A stretch of 64,000 nucleotides of DNA from the NCBI RefSeq assembly GCF_018847975.1, contig NZ_CP072597.1, positions 1,465,001 to 1,529,000 on the forward strand. The letters run 5' to 3'. The stretch is from Lysobacter sp. K5869 (GTDB taxonomy: Bacteria; Pseudomonadota; Gammaproteobacteria; Xanthomonadales; Xanthomonadaceae). Both the position numbers and the translations under genes were made by a program. The notes below the pieces were generated by a model. It worked only from the letters and a program-made list of their open reading frames with translations, had not been told where the DNA came from and searched no databases. Shown piece by piece: positions 28,212 through 38,835 of this stretch; position 1 is the stretch's first letter; each line of letters starts with the position of its first letter.

Positions 28212-29465
28212 GTGCGCCGTTCGTTCGCCTTGCGATTGATCGCTTCGTGTCTCGCCGTGCTCGCGCTGGGCGCGGCGCACGCTTCGGCGCCGCGCGCCGC
28301 CACCGTCGAATTCCGCGACGGCCGTTGGTTCGACGGCGAAGGGTTCCGCGCCGGCACCTGGTATTCGGTCGACGGTTCGCTGACGCGCGCGCGGCCCGGG
28401 CGCGTAGACCGCGTCGTCGATCTCGACGGCGGTTACGTCAGCCCGCCCCTGGCCGAGGCGCACAACCACAACCTGCAAAACGCCTGGGGCGCGAAGAATT
28501 TTCGCGGCCGCTACATCGACGGCGGCGTGCAGTACGCGGCGATGCTGTGCGGCGACCCCATCGACCGCGCGCAGGCGCGCGAAGCCTTGGGTGCGGACGC
28601 GCCGCTGGATGTGCTCTATGCCAGCGCCTGCATTTCAAGCTCCGACGGCCACCCGCTGGCGATGGCGCGGCGAAACGCCGACGGAAGCCTGCGGCCGCCC
28701 GAAGACGTTTACGACCGCGATTATTTGACGATGGATTCGCCCGAAGACATCGAGCGCAAATGGCCGATGGTGCGCGCCGCCCAGCCCGATCTGATCAAGG
28801 CCATCCTGGTCCATAGCGAGCGCCCGGAGCGGCGTGGCGATCCGCGCTATTTCGGCCTGAACGGCCTGCGTCCCGAGCTGCTGGCGCCGCTGGTGCGGCG
28901 CGCCCGCGCCGACGGCGTGCGCGTGGCCGCGCACGTCGAATCGGCCGCGGACTTCCGCGTCGCGGTCGAGGCCGGCGTGGATCTGATCGCGCACTTGCCG
29001 GGCTATCAAATCTGGGACGGTCGCGGCGAGGCGGATTATCGCCTCGACGACGCGACCATCGCTCTGGCCGCGCAGCGCGGGATTGCGCTGATCGCCACCG
29101 CCAACGCCGCGCAACTGCTGGCCGGCGAGGATGCCGCCAAGCTCGAACGCGTGCGCGCGCTGCAACGCGACAACCTGCGTCGGCTGCTCGCCGCGGGCGT
29201 GCCGCTCGCCGTCGGCAGCGATCGCTTCGACGCCACGGTGCGCGCCGAGATCGACTATCTGGCCGCGCTGGAGCTGATGGCGCCCGCGCGACTGTGGCGC
29301 GCCGCCGTCGAATACACGCCGTCGCTGTTGTTCCCGCGGCGCCGCATCGGCCGCATCGCCGAAGGCTACGAGGCCAATTTCATCGTTCTGGCCGAGAATC
29401 CGCTGCGGGCGCCGAAAGCGCTCGACGGCATCCGCTTGAAAGTGCGCCGGGGCGCGGTCTACTAA
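28212..29465 (+). CDS. Exported amidohydrolase family protein
   Basis: The 417-residue protein has a signal peptide (to about ALGAAHASA) and an amidohydrolase TIM-barrel. Likely metal ligands are the HxH in EAHNHNLQNAW, His in AAHVESAADF, His in LIAHLPGYQ and Asp in GSDRFDATV. The first motif is HNHN instead of the usual D-x-H-x-H, so metal content is uncertain. The substrate is unknown; family members hydrolyse amides, peptides or cyclic ureas. The GTG at 28212 was chosen because TTGGAG lies six bases ahead. It lies 70 bases behind ctaB and 78 bases ahead of a second amidohydrolase. Confidence 0.82.
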   Translation: MRRSFALRLIASCLAVLALGAAHASAPRAATVEFRDGRWFDGEGFRAGTWYSVDGSLTRARPGRVDRVVDLDGGYVSPPLAEAHNHNLQNAWGAKNFRGRYIDGGVQYAAMLCGDPIDRAQAREALGADAPLDVLYASACISSSDGHPLAMARRNADGSLRPPEDVYDRDYLTMDSPEDIERKWPMVRAAQPDLIKAILVHSERPERRGDPRYFGLNGLRPELLAPLVRRARADGVRVAAHVESAADFRVAVEAGVDLIAHLPGYQIWDGRGEADYRLDDATIALAAQRGIALIATANAAQLLAGEDAAKLERVRALQRDNLRRLLAAGVPLAVGSDRFDATVRAEIDYLAALELMAPARLWRAAVEYTPSLLFPRRRIGRIAEGYEANFIVLAENPLRAPKALDGIRLKVRRGAVY

Positions 29466-29543
29466 GCCTTTGCGCACTGGCGCTGCGCCGCCCGGCCGTG
29501 CCTATACTCGCGGCACGTTCCGCCGATGGGGAGATCGGTGCCG

Positions 29544-30866
29544 ATGCTGCAGTCCGCTGATGTCGAATCGCCGCGCGCGCCGCGGCGCGTCTTGTTCCGC
29601 GCGTTGTCGGCGCTGTTGTTGGCGGCGGCGTTGCCTGCCGCGGCGCAGCAAGCCTCCGACACCGTGGTGGTCACCGCCGCCAAGCTGTTCGACGCGAGCA
29701 GCGGGCGCCTGATCGACCGCCCGCAGATCGTGATCCGCGAGGGCCGCATCGCCGCGGTCGGCCGCGCCGGCGACGCCGCGCCCGAGGGCGCGCGCCGCCT
29801 CGATCTGCCCGGCATGACCGTGCTGCCGGGCCTGATCGACATGCACGTGCACCTGGATTCGGATCCCACCTTCGGCGGCTACACCGGCTTGCAGTTCAAC
29901 GACCGCTTCTGGTCGGTCGTCGCGGTCAAGCACGCGCAGCAGACCTTGCAGGCCGGCTTCACCACCGTGCGCAACGTCGGCGCCGATGCCTGGAACGACG
30001 TCGGCCTGCGTCAGGCCATCGACGAGGGCAAGCTCGTCGGTCCGCGCATCGTCACCGCCGCGTATTCCTTCGGCGCCACCGGCGGCCACTGCGATTCGAC
30101 CTACTTCCCGCCGTCGATGGCGCAGAAGAATCCCTACAACGCCGACTCGCCCGAGCAAGCGCGCAAGAGCGTGCGCGAGCTGCGCAAGTACGGCGCGCAA
30201 GTCATCAAGATTTGCGCCACTGGCGGCGTGTTCTCGCGCAACACCGAGCCCGGCCAGCAGCAGATGAGCTATGAGGAAATGAAGGCGGTCGCCGACGAGG
30301 CGCATCAGTGGGGCTTGCGCGTGGCCGCGCACGCGCACGGCGCGGCCGGCATCCGAGACGCGATCCGCGCCGGCGTGGACACCATCGAACACGCGAGCCT
30401 GATCGACGACGAGGGCATCCGCTTGGCCAAGCAGCACGGCGCGTGGCTGTCGATGGACATCTACAACACCGACTACACCCAGGCCGAGGGCAAGAAGAAC
30501 GGCGTATTGGAAGACAACCTGCGCAAGGATCGCGAAGTCGCCGACATCCAGCGCGAAAACTTCCGCCGCGCGCACGCGGCCGGGGTGAAAATGGTCTACG
30601 GCACCGACGCCGGCGTGTACCCGCACGGCCTCAACGGCCGCCAGTTCGCGGTGATGACGCGCTACGGCATGACCGCGGCGCAGGCGATCCGCGCGGCCAC
30701 CTTCGACGCGGCGCAAGCCTTGGGGCGCAAGGACGTCGGTTTGATCGAAACCGGCCGCTGGGGCGATCTGATCGCGGTCGCGGGCGATCCGACGCAGGAC
30801 GTTCGATTGCTGGAATCGGTGCCGGTGGTGGTCAAGGGCGGCGAAGTGGTGAAGGACGCGCGCTGA
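29544..30866 (+). CDS. Exported amidohydrolase / metal-dependent dipeptidase-like protein
   Basis: The 440-residue protein has a signal peptide (to about residue 32, AAAQQ) and a full binuclear amidohydrolase site: DMHVHLDSD (HxH), the bridging carboxylated Lys in VIKICATGGV, His in VAAHAHGAAG, His in TIEHASLID and Asp in YGTDAGVYPHG. This pattern is that of the imidazolonepropionase-like group that includes bacterial Xaa-Arg/Lys dipeptidases (for example Sgx9260/Cc2672). A peptide substrate is therefore likely but not certain. The ATG at 29544 is preferred (GGGGAG ten bases upstream); an in-frame ATG lies at 29526. Confidence 0.9.
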   Translation: MLQSADVESPRAPRRVLFRALSALLLAAALPAAAQQASDTVVVTAAKLFDASSGRLIDRPQIVIREGRIAAVGRAGDAAPEGARRLDLPGMTVLPGLIDMHVHLDSDPTFGGYTGLQFNDRFWSVVAVKHAQQTLQAGFTTVRNVGADAWNDVGLRQAIDEGKLVGPRIVTAAYSFGATGGHCDSTYFPPSMAQKNPYNADSPEQARKSVRELRKYGAQVIKICATGGVFSRNTEPGQQQMSYEEMKAVADEAHQWGLRVAAHAHGAAGIRDAIRAGVDTIEHASLIDDEGIRLAKQHGAWLSMDIYNTDYTQAEGKKNGVLEDNLRKDREVADIQRENFRRAHAAGVKMVYGTDAGVYPHGLNGRQFAVMTRYGMTAAQAIRAATFDAAQALGRKDVGLIETGRWGDLIAVAGDPTQDVRLLESVPVVVKGGEVVKDAR

Positions 30867-30949
30867 GCGAGTCCCGCGCGGCGTCAATTATCCACGCCCA
30901 CGTCCCACGTCCCGCGTCCCGCGTCCCGCGCTCCGCGCCACTCCCACCC

Positions 30950-31730
30950 CGTCATTCCGGCGAAAGCCGGAATCCATTTTGTCGTTGCTGTTGCTGTTTG
31001 CTTTGACGCATCCCCACGCAAAGCCCACGCCCCGCAGCCCCGGAGGGCGTGCGCATGGATGCGCACGCGCGCCATGGGGCAGGATGACCCTTATGGCGCG
31101 GCCCCGCGTCGCTGTGAGCCCTAGTGGCTCTTGATTCGAAAACAAGGAAAGCGCCTTTCTTTGGTTACTTTCTTTGGCAAGACAAAGAAAGTGACCCGGC
31201 CGCTTGCGGACGGAACGCTTTGGATTGGAGCTTGTCCTCACTCGTTGTTGCGCTGAGAGCGAACCCACAGCAAAGTCAAAATGGATTCCGGCTTTCGCCG
31301 GAATGACGGAGTGCAAGCTGCGTTTCCCGCACGTGGCGGAACACCCCACCCGCCGTCATTCCGGCGAAAGCCGGAATCCATTTTGATGTTGCTTCCGCTT
31401 TCTCTGGCAAGAGACGCACGACGACAAGCGAAGATCAAACGCTTAAAGCTTTCGTCCGCAAGCGGCCGAGTTACTTTCTTTGTCTTGCCAAAGAAAGTAA
31501 CCAAAGAAAGGCGCTTTCCCTGTTTTCGAATCAAGAGCCACTAGGTCCAGTACCGGGCGCGGGGCTGCGCCGTAAGGGGCATCCATGCCCCTACGGCGCA
31601 CGCGCGCATCCATGCGCGCGCCCTCCGGGGCTTTGGGACGTAGGCCTCGGGTGGGGATGCGTCCAGGCGAAGAGCAACAGCAGCGGCAACGGCAAGATCA
31701 AAATGGATTCCGGCTTTCGCCGGAATGACG
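30950..31730. repeat. 781-bp nested imperfect inverted repeat
   Basis: The whole stretch reads as one large imperfect palindrome centred near 31340. The outermost 32-base unit (cgtcattccggcg... ending ccattttg) lies at 30950-30981 and in inverted form at 31699-31730. A second inverted pair lies inside at 31277-31308 and 31354-31385. Between them are long matching arms: about 31020-31110 with 31550-31660 (ccctccggggct and gcatccatgcgc blocks), and 31121-31214 with 31451-31544 (TTTCTTTGG-rich block and ggccgcttgcgg). No coding frame in it is believable. Confidence 0.9.
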
Positions 31731-31834
31731 GCGGTCGATAGCCAGACTCTCGAGGGCAAGAGCGCAATTCTTCCTCATAGTCCCGGCCAGAACCGACTTC
31801 GCTCCCGCACTACGCGTCGCCGCCGCAGCGCCGC

Positions 31835-32833
31835 TCAGTCCGCAACCTCTTCCACCGTCGCCCGCGCCGCCGCCTTGCGCGCATACCGCTGCGCCAACTG
31901 CGCGCAAACGATCAGCTGGATCTGATGAAAAATCATCACCGGTAACACGATCGCCCCCAGCGCGCTGCTGGCGAACAGAATCTTCGCCATCGGCACGCCC
32001 GTCGCCAGACTCTTCTTCGACCCGCAAAACACGATGGCGATTTCGTCCTCGCGCGAGAACCCGAGCCGGCGCGCGGCGAACGTCGTCGTCGCCATCACCA
32101 CGGCCAGCAACAGCGCGCACACCGCGATCACCACGTACAACGCGGCGATCGGCGTGCTCTGCCACAAACCGCTGTTCATCGAAGCCGAGAACGCGGTGTA
32201 GACCACCAACAGCACCGTGCCCTGATCGGTATAGCGCAGCACCGCGCGCTGCCGTTCGACCCAGCCGCCGATCCAGCGCCGCAGCAGATGGCCCGCCACG
32301 AACGGCACCAGCAGCTGCAGCATGATCTTGCCGATCGCCTCGCTCGGATCGGCCATGCCGCCGTTCGCGCCGGCCAACGCGCTGAGCAGCAACGGGGTGA
32401 GGAACACGCCGAGCAGGCTCGACGCCGAAGCGCTGCACACCGCGGCCGGCACGTTGCCGCCGGCCATCGAAGTGAAGGCGATGGACGACTGCACGGTCGA
32501 GGGCAGGGTGCACAGGAACAACAGCCCCAGGTACAGCTCCGGCGTCAGCAGATGCCCGGACAGCGGTTTGAACGCGAGGCCGAGCAGCGGAAACAAAATG
32601 AAGGTGCTGGCGAAGATCACCAGATGCAGGCGCCAGTGCAGCATGCCGGCGAGGATCGCCTCGCGCGACAGGCGCGCGCCGTGCAGGAAGAACAGCGCGG
32701 CGATGGCGAGGTCGGTGAAATCGTCCATCCACTGCGCCGGCGCGCCGTGCAGCGGGAATTTCCAGGCCAGGGCGACCGTGGCCAGCAGGGCCAGGGTGAA
32801 GGTGTCCACGCGCAGACGCTTGAGCCAGCTCAT
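31835..32833 (-). CDS. SBF-like bile acid:sodium symporter family transporter (YfeH-like)
   Basis: The 332-residue protein has about ten transmembrane helices with the SBF-like fold. Family features are the N-terminal LRVDTFTLALLATVALAW, the crossover regions CTLPSTVQSSIAFTSMAGGN and FCGSKKSLATGVPMA, each breaking a helix and forming the ion-binding core. Members move organic anions with sodium; the substrate is not predictable. The start at 32833 (MSWLKRLR) fits the family, while the upstream extension is Pro/Arg-rich and has no homology. It stands alone between two repeat regions. Confidence 0.9.
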   Translation of the reverse strand: MSWLKRLRVDTFTLALLATVALAWKFPLHGAPAQWMDDFTDLAIAALFFLHGARLSREAILAGMLHWRLHLVIFASTFILFPLLGLAFKPLSGHLLTPELYLGLLFLCTLPSTVQSSIAFTSMAGGNVPAAVCSASASSLLGVFLTPLLLSALAGANGGMADPSEAIGKIMLQLLVPFVAGHLLRRWIGGWVERQRAVLRYTDQGTVLLVVYTAFSASMNSGLWQSTPIAALYVVIAVCALLLAVVMATTTFAARRLGFSREDEIAIVFCGSKKSLATGVPMAKILFASSALGAIVLPVMIFHQIQLIVCAQLAQRYARKAAARATVEEVAD

Positions 32834-33041
32834 CGAAGCCCTCGTGATGCGGAGCGCGGTCGGCGCGCGCGGCCTCGGCGCGCCGACCGGGCCGCGCGCG
32901 GGAGGCGCGGCTGCGAGCATTGTGGCCGCTGCGGCGCGCGCCGGCCATGCGCGGCGTGGCGAGGTGGTTCAGGTAGGGCGCGTCGCCACAGGCCGGGCGC
33001 TGAAACGATGGGGCCATCGGCTTTGCCGCGTCCGTCCAGCC

Positions 33042-33417
33042 GTCGTCTACGCGAAGGCGGGAGTCGGAGACTTCAGAGGCATGCCTCGATGAAGCCTGGA
33101 TGCCCGCCTTCGCGGGCATGACGATGGGTTGGGATTCGTCTGAGCGCAGCGGCCCATCGGATGCCGACGCGCCTCTTACGGAACGTCATCCCCGCGAAGG
33201 CGGGGAGTCGGAGACTTCAGAGGCATGCCTCGATGAAGCCCTGGATGCCCGCTTTCGCGGGCACGACGATGGGTTGGGATTAGCCTGGGCGCAGCGGCCC
33301 ATCGGATGCCGCCGCGCCTCTTCCAGAACATCGTCCCCGCGAAGGCGGGGATCCAGAGGACTTCAGCGCCTTGCCTCGATAACGCCTTGCATGCCCACGT
33401 CCACGGGCACGACGACA
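33042..33417. repeat. Tandem direct repeat, about 140-147 bp, 2.6 copies
   Basis: Copies begin near 33044, 33184 and 33331 with a cgtc-atcccc-gcgaaggcggg-type palindromic unit, followed by gagacttcagaggcatgcctcgatgaagcc-like spacer and a second inverted palindrome (gcccgc-ttcgcgggca). The last copy is truncated and more diverged. The segment fills the gap between the SBF-type gene and the immunity gene; I see no other gene in 32834-33475. Confidence 0.88.
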
Positions 33418-33475
33418 AGAAAGCATCGGCGAGGCGCGGGCGCCGGCGCGATGGCGCGCCTCCCGCGGCGAACCC

Positions 33476-33850
33476 TCAACAGGGCCGCACTATCTCCGCG
33501 ATTTCCACCGCGCTGTCCGGCGTGACGTACCACTTGCCCGGCTCTTCGTACTCGAAATCGATCGCGACCTCGGCCGCCTCGCGGTTGATGCGCAGGATGC
33601 ACACCCGCCACGGCGCCTCGCCGGGCTTCTTGGTGACCTGGCGCAGCTGTTCCAGGCGGTTCTCGATCTCCACGCCCGACGGCGTCAGCGCTTCGCCCGG
33701 CTGGCCCTTGTCGTAGCGGAAGCCGTTGAGGCGGCTGATGCCGTCGCCGTACCAGGCGATCAGCGCGTAACCGTCCCACGGGCGCTCGCCGGCCTTGGGG
33801 TCGACCACGATCAGGCGGGTGATTTCGCCGAGCAATTCGTCTCTGTTCAT
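33476..33850 (-). CDS. YezG/DUF600-like immunity protein
   Basis: The 124-residue soluble protein has features I associate with the YezG (DUF600) immunity family: an N-terminal helix MNRDELLGEITRLIVVD, WDGYALIAWYGDGIS strands, and the C-terminal DFEYEEPGKWYVTPDSAVEI, which matches the family's D-[FY]-[ED]-x-P-x-x-W block. YezG in Bacillus neutralises the nuclease toxin YeeF. Here the gene starts 23 bases behind a nuclease-domain gene on the same strand, the usual toxin-immunity order. Recognition is by eye and moderate in strength; the neighbour strengthens it. Confidence 0.7.
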   Translation of the reverse strand: MNRDELLGEITRLIVVDPKAGERPWDGYALIAWYGDGISRLNGFRYDKGQPGEALTPSGVEIENRLEQLRQVTKKPGEAPWRVCILRINREAAEVAIDFEYEEPGKWYVTPDSAVEIAEIVRPC

Positions 33851-33873
33851 AGCCTTGAAGTCAGTCCTTGCGG

Positions 33874-34767
33874 TCAGCCGGCCGCGATCAGTCCGTCCAT
33901 CTGGTCCGCGTCGACGCGGTCGTAACGCTGGCCGGCGCGGTTGTCGAAACTCACGCGCTGATCGTAAACCCTGCGGCCGTCGGCCGGGTCGAGGACCTCA
34001 TAGGAAATGCGAACCCGGTCCGGTCGGTCGGCCTCGCGCGGCGTCAGGTCGATGGTCACGCGCACGTCCATGCCCTTGTCGACCCACGCCGCCCACTCGT
34101 TTTCCAGGGTCTTGTAGGCGCCCATGTTGAAGTTGCCGTTCTGCGGGAACAGGTTCTTCAGGCCTTGATCGGTGACGAAGCGGTGGCCGAGCAGGTGGCC
34201 GCCCTGATCGCCGTCGACGCCGCGGTCGGCGGCGGTGCGCTGCGCCTGGGTCTCGGCGTCGCTGCGGTCGATGTCGCTGAACACGGTGCGCAGGGTCGCT
34301 TCGGCGTGAATCGGGCGGCCCTGGTCGTCGATGGTCCAGGTGGCGTCGTTGATTTCGCCGCCGCTGGGATTGACCACTTCGGTGGAGATATCGCGGGTCT
34401 TGCCGGGATCGGCGCGATCCGGCGGCGCCGCGTCCTCGCGCGGCAGCGCCGCGTAAGCATCGCGCAGCGCCGGCCCGCCGCGGCGTTCGACCGCTTCCGC
34501 GATGTTTTCGCGGCCGAACGCGGGTTCGAGTTTCCGCAACTGCGGCGCATCGAGCTTGCCGACCAAGTCGTTGGCCAGAGTTTCGCGCTCGGCCAGCGGC
34601 AGCGCGCGCACTTGCTCGCCGAGCGCTTGCACCTGCGCGCCGTCGAGCGCATCGACCCGCGCGCGCGCCAGCTCCGGCGCGGCGTCGCGCAGCGCGAGCG
34701 GCAACTCCGCGGGCGGCGGCAACGACGGCAAGCGGACGTCGAAGCCGGCGTGGATCGGGTCGGTCAT
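33874..34767 (-). CDS. Probable DNA/RNA non-specific endonuclease toxin
   Basis: The 297-residue protein has a helical, Leu/Ala/Arg-rich N-terminal half (about 1-125) of no recognised family, then a C-terminal nuclease domain. The nuclease shows QGGHLLGHRF (about 188-197, with the putative catalytic His) and LFPQNGNFNMGAYKTLENEW (from about 205), as in the Endonuclea_NS_2 family found at the C-terminus of YeeF-type polymorphic toxins. No signal peptide is visible, so delivery would need a specialised secretion route, which is not encoded here. The start at 34767 (MTDPIHAG) is preferred over 34809. It is followed by its likely immunity gene. Confidence 0.72.
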   Translation of the reverse strand: MTDPIHAGFDVRLPSLPPPAELPLALRDAAPELARARVDALDGAQVQALGEQVRALPLAERETLANDLVGKLDAPQLRKLEPAFGRENIAEAVERRGGPALRDAYAALPREDAAPPDRADPGKTRDISTEVVNPSGGEINDATWTIDDQGRPIHAEATLRTVFSDIDRSDAETQAQRTAADRGVDGDQGGHLLGHRFVTDQGLKNLFPQNGNFNMGAYKTLENEWAAWVDKGMDVRVTIDLTPREADRPDRVRISYEVLDPADGRRVYDQRVSFDNRAGQRYDRVDADQMDGLIAAG

Positions 34768-34914
34768 GGCGGGCCTGTTCGCTGCGCGGATGCGCATCAA
34801 ATTAGCCAAAAACCCGACGTCGCCGTATTGGGGAAAACCCCAGCGATTTATTTCGCTTCGATGACCCGCGCCGGCCGGGCTAGGGTTGTCCCCAGCCGCG
34901 GCCGCCGCGCGCCG

Positions 34915-36915
<2,001 letters not shown>

Positions 36916-37206
36916 CGGCGGTCTCCCCGGAGCGGCCGCGCGCGGCGCGCGGGCCAAGACGCGCCGCAACGGCGGCGCGGACGGCTGCGGCCGCGTCGCG
37001 GACCGCTGCCGGCGCGACGCGGCGAAGGCGCAGGAAGCCCGAGCTTAGCGCGCCCGCGCCGCCGCGATCCCTCCCGAAAGTCACGGCTGGCGCCGGCCGC
37101 CGTTGCGCCTAGAGTGCGTTGGTTGGAAACGTGCGCGGCGAAGGCCGCGCACGGGCGCGCGCACTGGGGCCGCGCCGCATTCGTGCCGATTCCGGGAGTC
37201 TTCGCA

Positions 37207-38343
37207 ATGTTGGATCGCAGAAATTTTCTGATTCAAGGCGCGCTCGCCGGCGCCGGCGCGCTCGCCGCAGGATGGGGCGGGCCGCTGCGCGCGGCCGCGC
37301 CGTCGCAGCGCTGGGCGCCGTACGACGAGGCGATGGTGATCGATGGTTGCGGCTTCGTCGGCAACAACGAGCCCGGCGCGGGTCCGACCTTGCGGCCGGG
37401 GGCGATCGAGGACGTGCGCGCCAGCGGCTTGCGCGTGCTGCACACCACGGTCGGGCCGGTGGCGCAGTACGAGAACGCGTTCGAGGCCACGGTGCGCGAC
37501 ATCGGCAACTGGGAGCACGAGATCGCCGCGCATCCCGACGTGTTCCTGGCGGTGCGCCGCGGCGCCGACCTGGAGCGCGCTCGGCGCGAGAAGAAGGCCG
37601 GCGTGGTCTACCAGTTCCAGGACAGCGCGCCGATCGGCGAATCGCTCGAACGCATCGACGATTACTACCATCTCGGCCTGCGCACGGTGCAGTTGACCTA
37701 CAACGTGCGCAACCTCGCCGGCGACGGCTGCATGGAACCCGGCGATGCGGGCTTGAGCAAGTTCGGCCACAGTCTGGTCGAACGGCTCAACGAGCGCCGC
37801 ATCCTGGTCGATCTGGCCCACAGCGGCCGCCGCACCGCGCTGGAGGCGATCAAGGCCTCGAAATCGCCGGTATTGATCAGCCACACCGGCTGCGCGGCGT
37901 TGGTCGAGCGCCCGCGCAACAAGACCGACGCTGAGTTGCGCGCGGCCGCGGACAGCGGCGGCGTGGTCGGCATCTATCTCATGCCGTTCCTGCGCGAGAG
38001 CGGCCAGCCGATGGCGATGGACGTGATCGCGCACATCGAGCACGCGCTGAAGATCTGCGGCGAGGATCATGTCGGCATCGGCACCGACAACTTCGTCTCG
38101 CCGGTGGCGCTGACCGAGAAATACAAGCGCGACCACGCCGAATCGATCCGCGAACGCCGCCGCCAAGGCATTTCCGCGCCCGGCGAAAGCGAGACCGTCT
38201 ACCTCTACATCCCCGACCTCAACACCCCGCGCCGGTTCGAGACGCTGGCGGCGATGCTGTCGGCGCGCGGGCACAGCGACGCGCGGATCGGCAAGATCCT
38301 CGGTGGGAATTTCGCGCGGACGATGGCGGACGTGTGGGGATGA
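37207..38343 (+). CDS. Tat-exported M19 (membrane dipeptidase) family protein with altered metal site
   Basis: The 378-residue protein has a twin-arginine signal (DRRNFLIQGALAGAGALAAGW). The body follows the renal dipeptidase fold: LTYNVRNLAGDGCMEPGDAGLSKFG region, His in DLAHSG (about 203), His in ISHTGC (about 224), and GTDNFVSP near the C-terminus. In active M19 enzymes the first metal motif is DGHxD and a bridging Glu follows in the next strand; here they read DGCGFVG and QFQDSAP. The N-terminal half of the binuclear site thus looks lost, so it may be a one-metal or non-catalytic member. It is divergent from the S9 gene. Confidence 0.85.
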   Translation: MLDRRNFLIQGALAGAGALAAGWGGPLRAAAPSQRWAPYDEAMVIDGCGFVGNNEPGAGPTLRPGAIEDVRASGLRVLHTTVGPVAQYENAFEATVRDIGNWEHEIAAHPDVFLAVRRGADLERARREKKAGVVYQFQDSAPIGESLERIDDYYHLGLRTVQLTYNVRNLAGDGCMEPGDAGLSKFGHSLVERLNERRILVDLAHSGRRTALEAIKASKSPVLISHTGCAALVERPRNKTDAELRAAADSGGVVGIYLMPFLRESGQPMAMDVIAHIEHALKICGEDHVGIGTDNFVSPVALTEKYKRDHAESIRERRRQGISAPGESETVYLYIPDLNTPRRFETLAAMLSARGHSDARIGKILGGNFARTMADVWG

Positions 38344-38381
38344 AGACGAAGCCGGACGGTCGGTGGTAGCGGCCGAAGCCG

Positions 38382-38810
38382 CTGTAGGAGCTGCGCAAGC
38401 TGCGACCGCGGGGTGGCCGCTCGCGTCGTAAGCGAGGTGCCGCGGTCGCGGCTCGCGCCGCTTCTACAGCCAGATCGCATACCAGCCGAAGCCGCTGTAG
38501 GAGCTGCGCAAGCTGCGACCGCGGGGTAGCCGTTCGCGCCGTAAGCGAGATGTCGCGGTCGCGGCTCACGCCGCTCCTACAAGCCAGATCGCATACCAGC
38601 CGAAGCCGCTGTAGGAGCTGCGCAAGCTGCGACCGCGGGGTAGCCGGTCGCGTCGTAAGCGCGGTGTCGCGGTCGCGGCTCGCGCCGCTCCTACAGCCAG
38701 ATCGCATACCAGCCGAAGCCGCTGTAGGAGCTGCGTAAGCTGCGACCGCGAAGTAGCCGTTCGCGCCGTAAGCGAGATGTCGCGATCGCGGTTCGTGCCG
38801 CCCCCGCACC
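38382..38810. repeat. Tandem direct repeat of a 113-114-bp hairpin unit, about 3.7 copies
   Basis: Each unit has ctgtaggagctgcgcaagct and tgcgaccgcggggt, then an inverted partner (tcgcggtcgcggctcgcgcc, gcttctacag) and the spacer ccagatcgcataccagccgaagc. Units start at 38382, 38495, 38609 and 38722; the spacer motif recurs at 38478, 38592 and 38705. The last unit is degenerate. It fills the gap between the convergent M19 and dnaG genes. Confidence 0.92.
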
Positions 38811-38835
38811 ACCAGCAGCCAAGCCCAACCGCGAC

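Noticed and set aside
30888..31534. Several open frames of 60-150 codons within the large inverted repeat
   Set aside because: They read through copies of the palindromic unit and give the same FRRNDG/SFRRKPES peptides that such repeats always encode. No ribosome-binding site or family supports them.
33874..34767. Effector of the Xanthomonadales-type T4SS
   Set aside because: Such effectors carry a conserved C-terminal XVIPCD domain. Here the C-terminus is the nuclease domain, so this delivery route is not supported by sequence.
38382..38810. CRISPR array
   Set aside because: The repeated unit is 113-114 bases with nearly identical spacers. CRISPR needs short repeats with unique spacers, and no cas gene is near. 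The arrays at 33042 and 57766 fail for the same reason.
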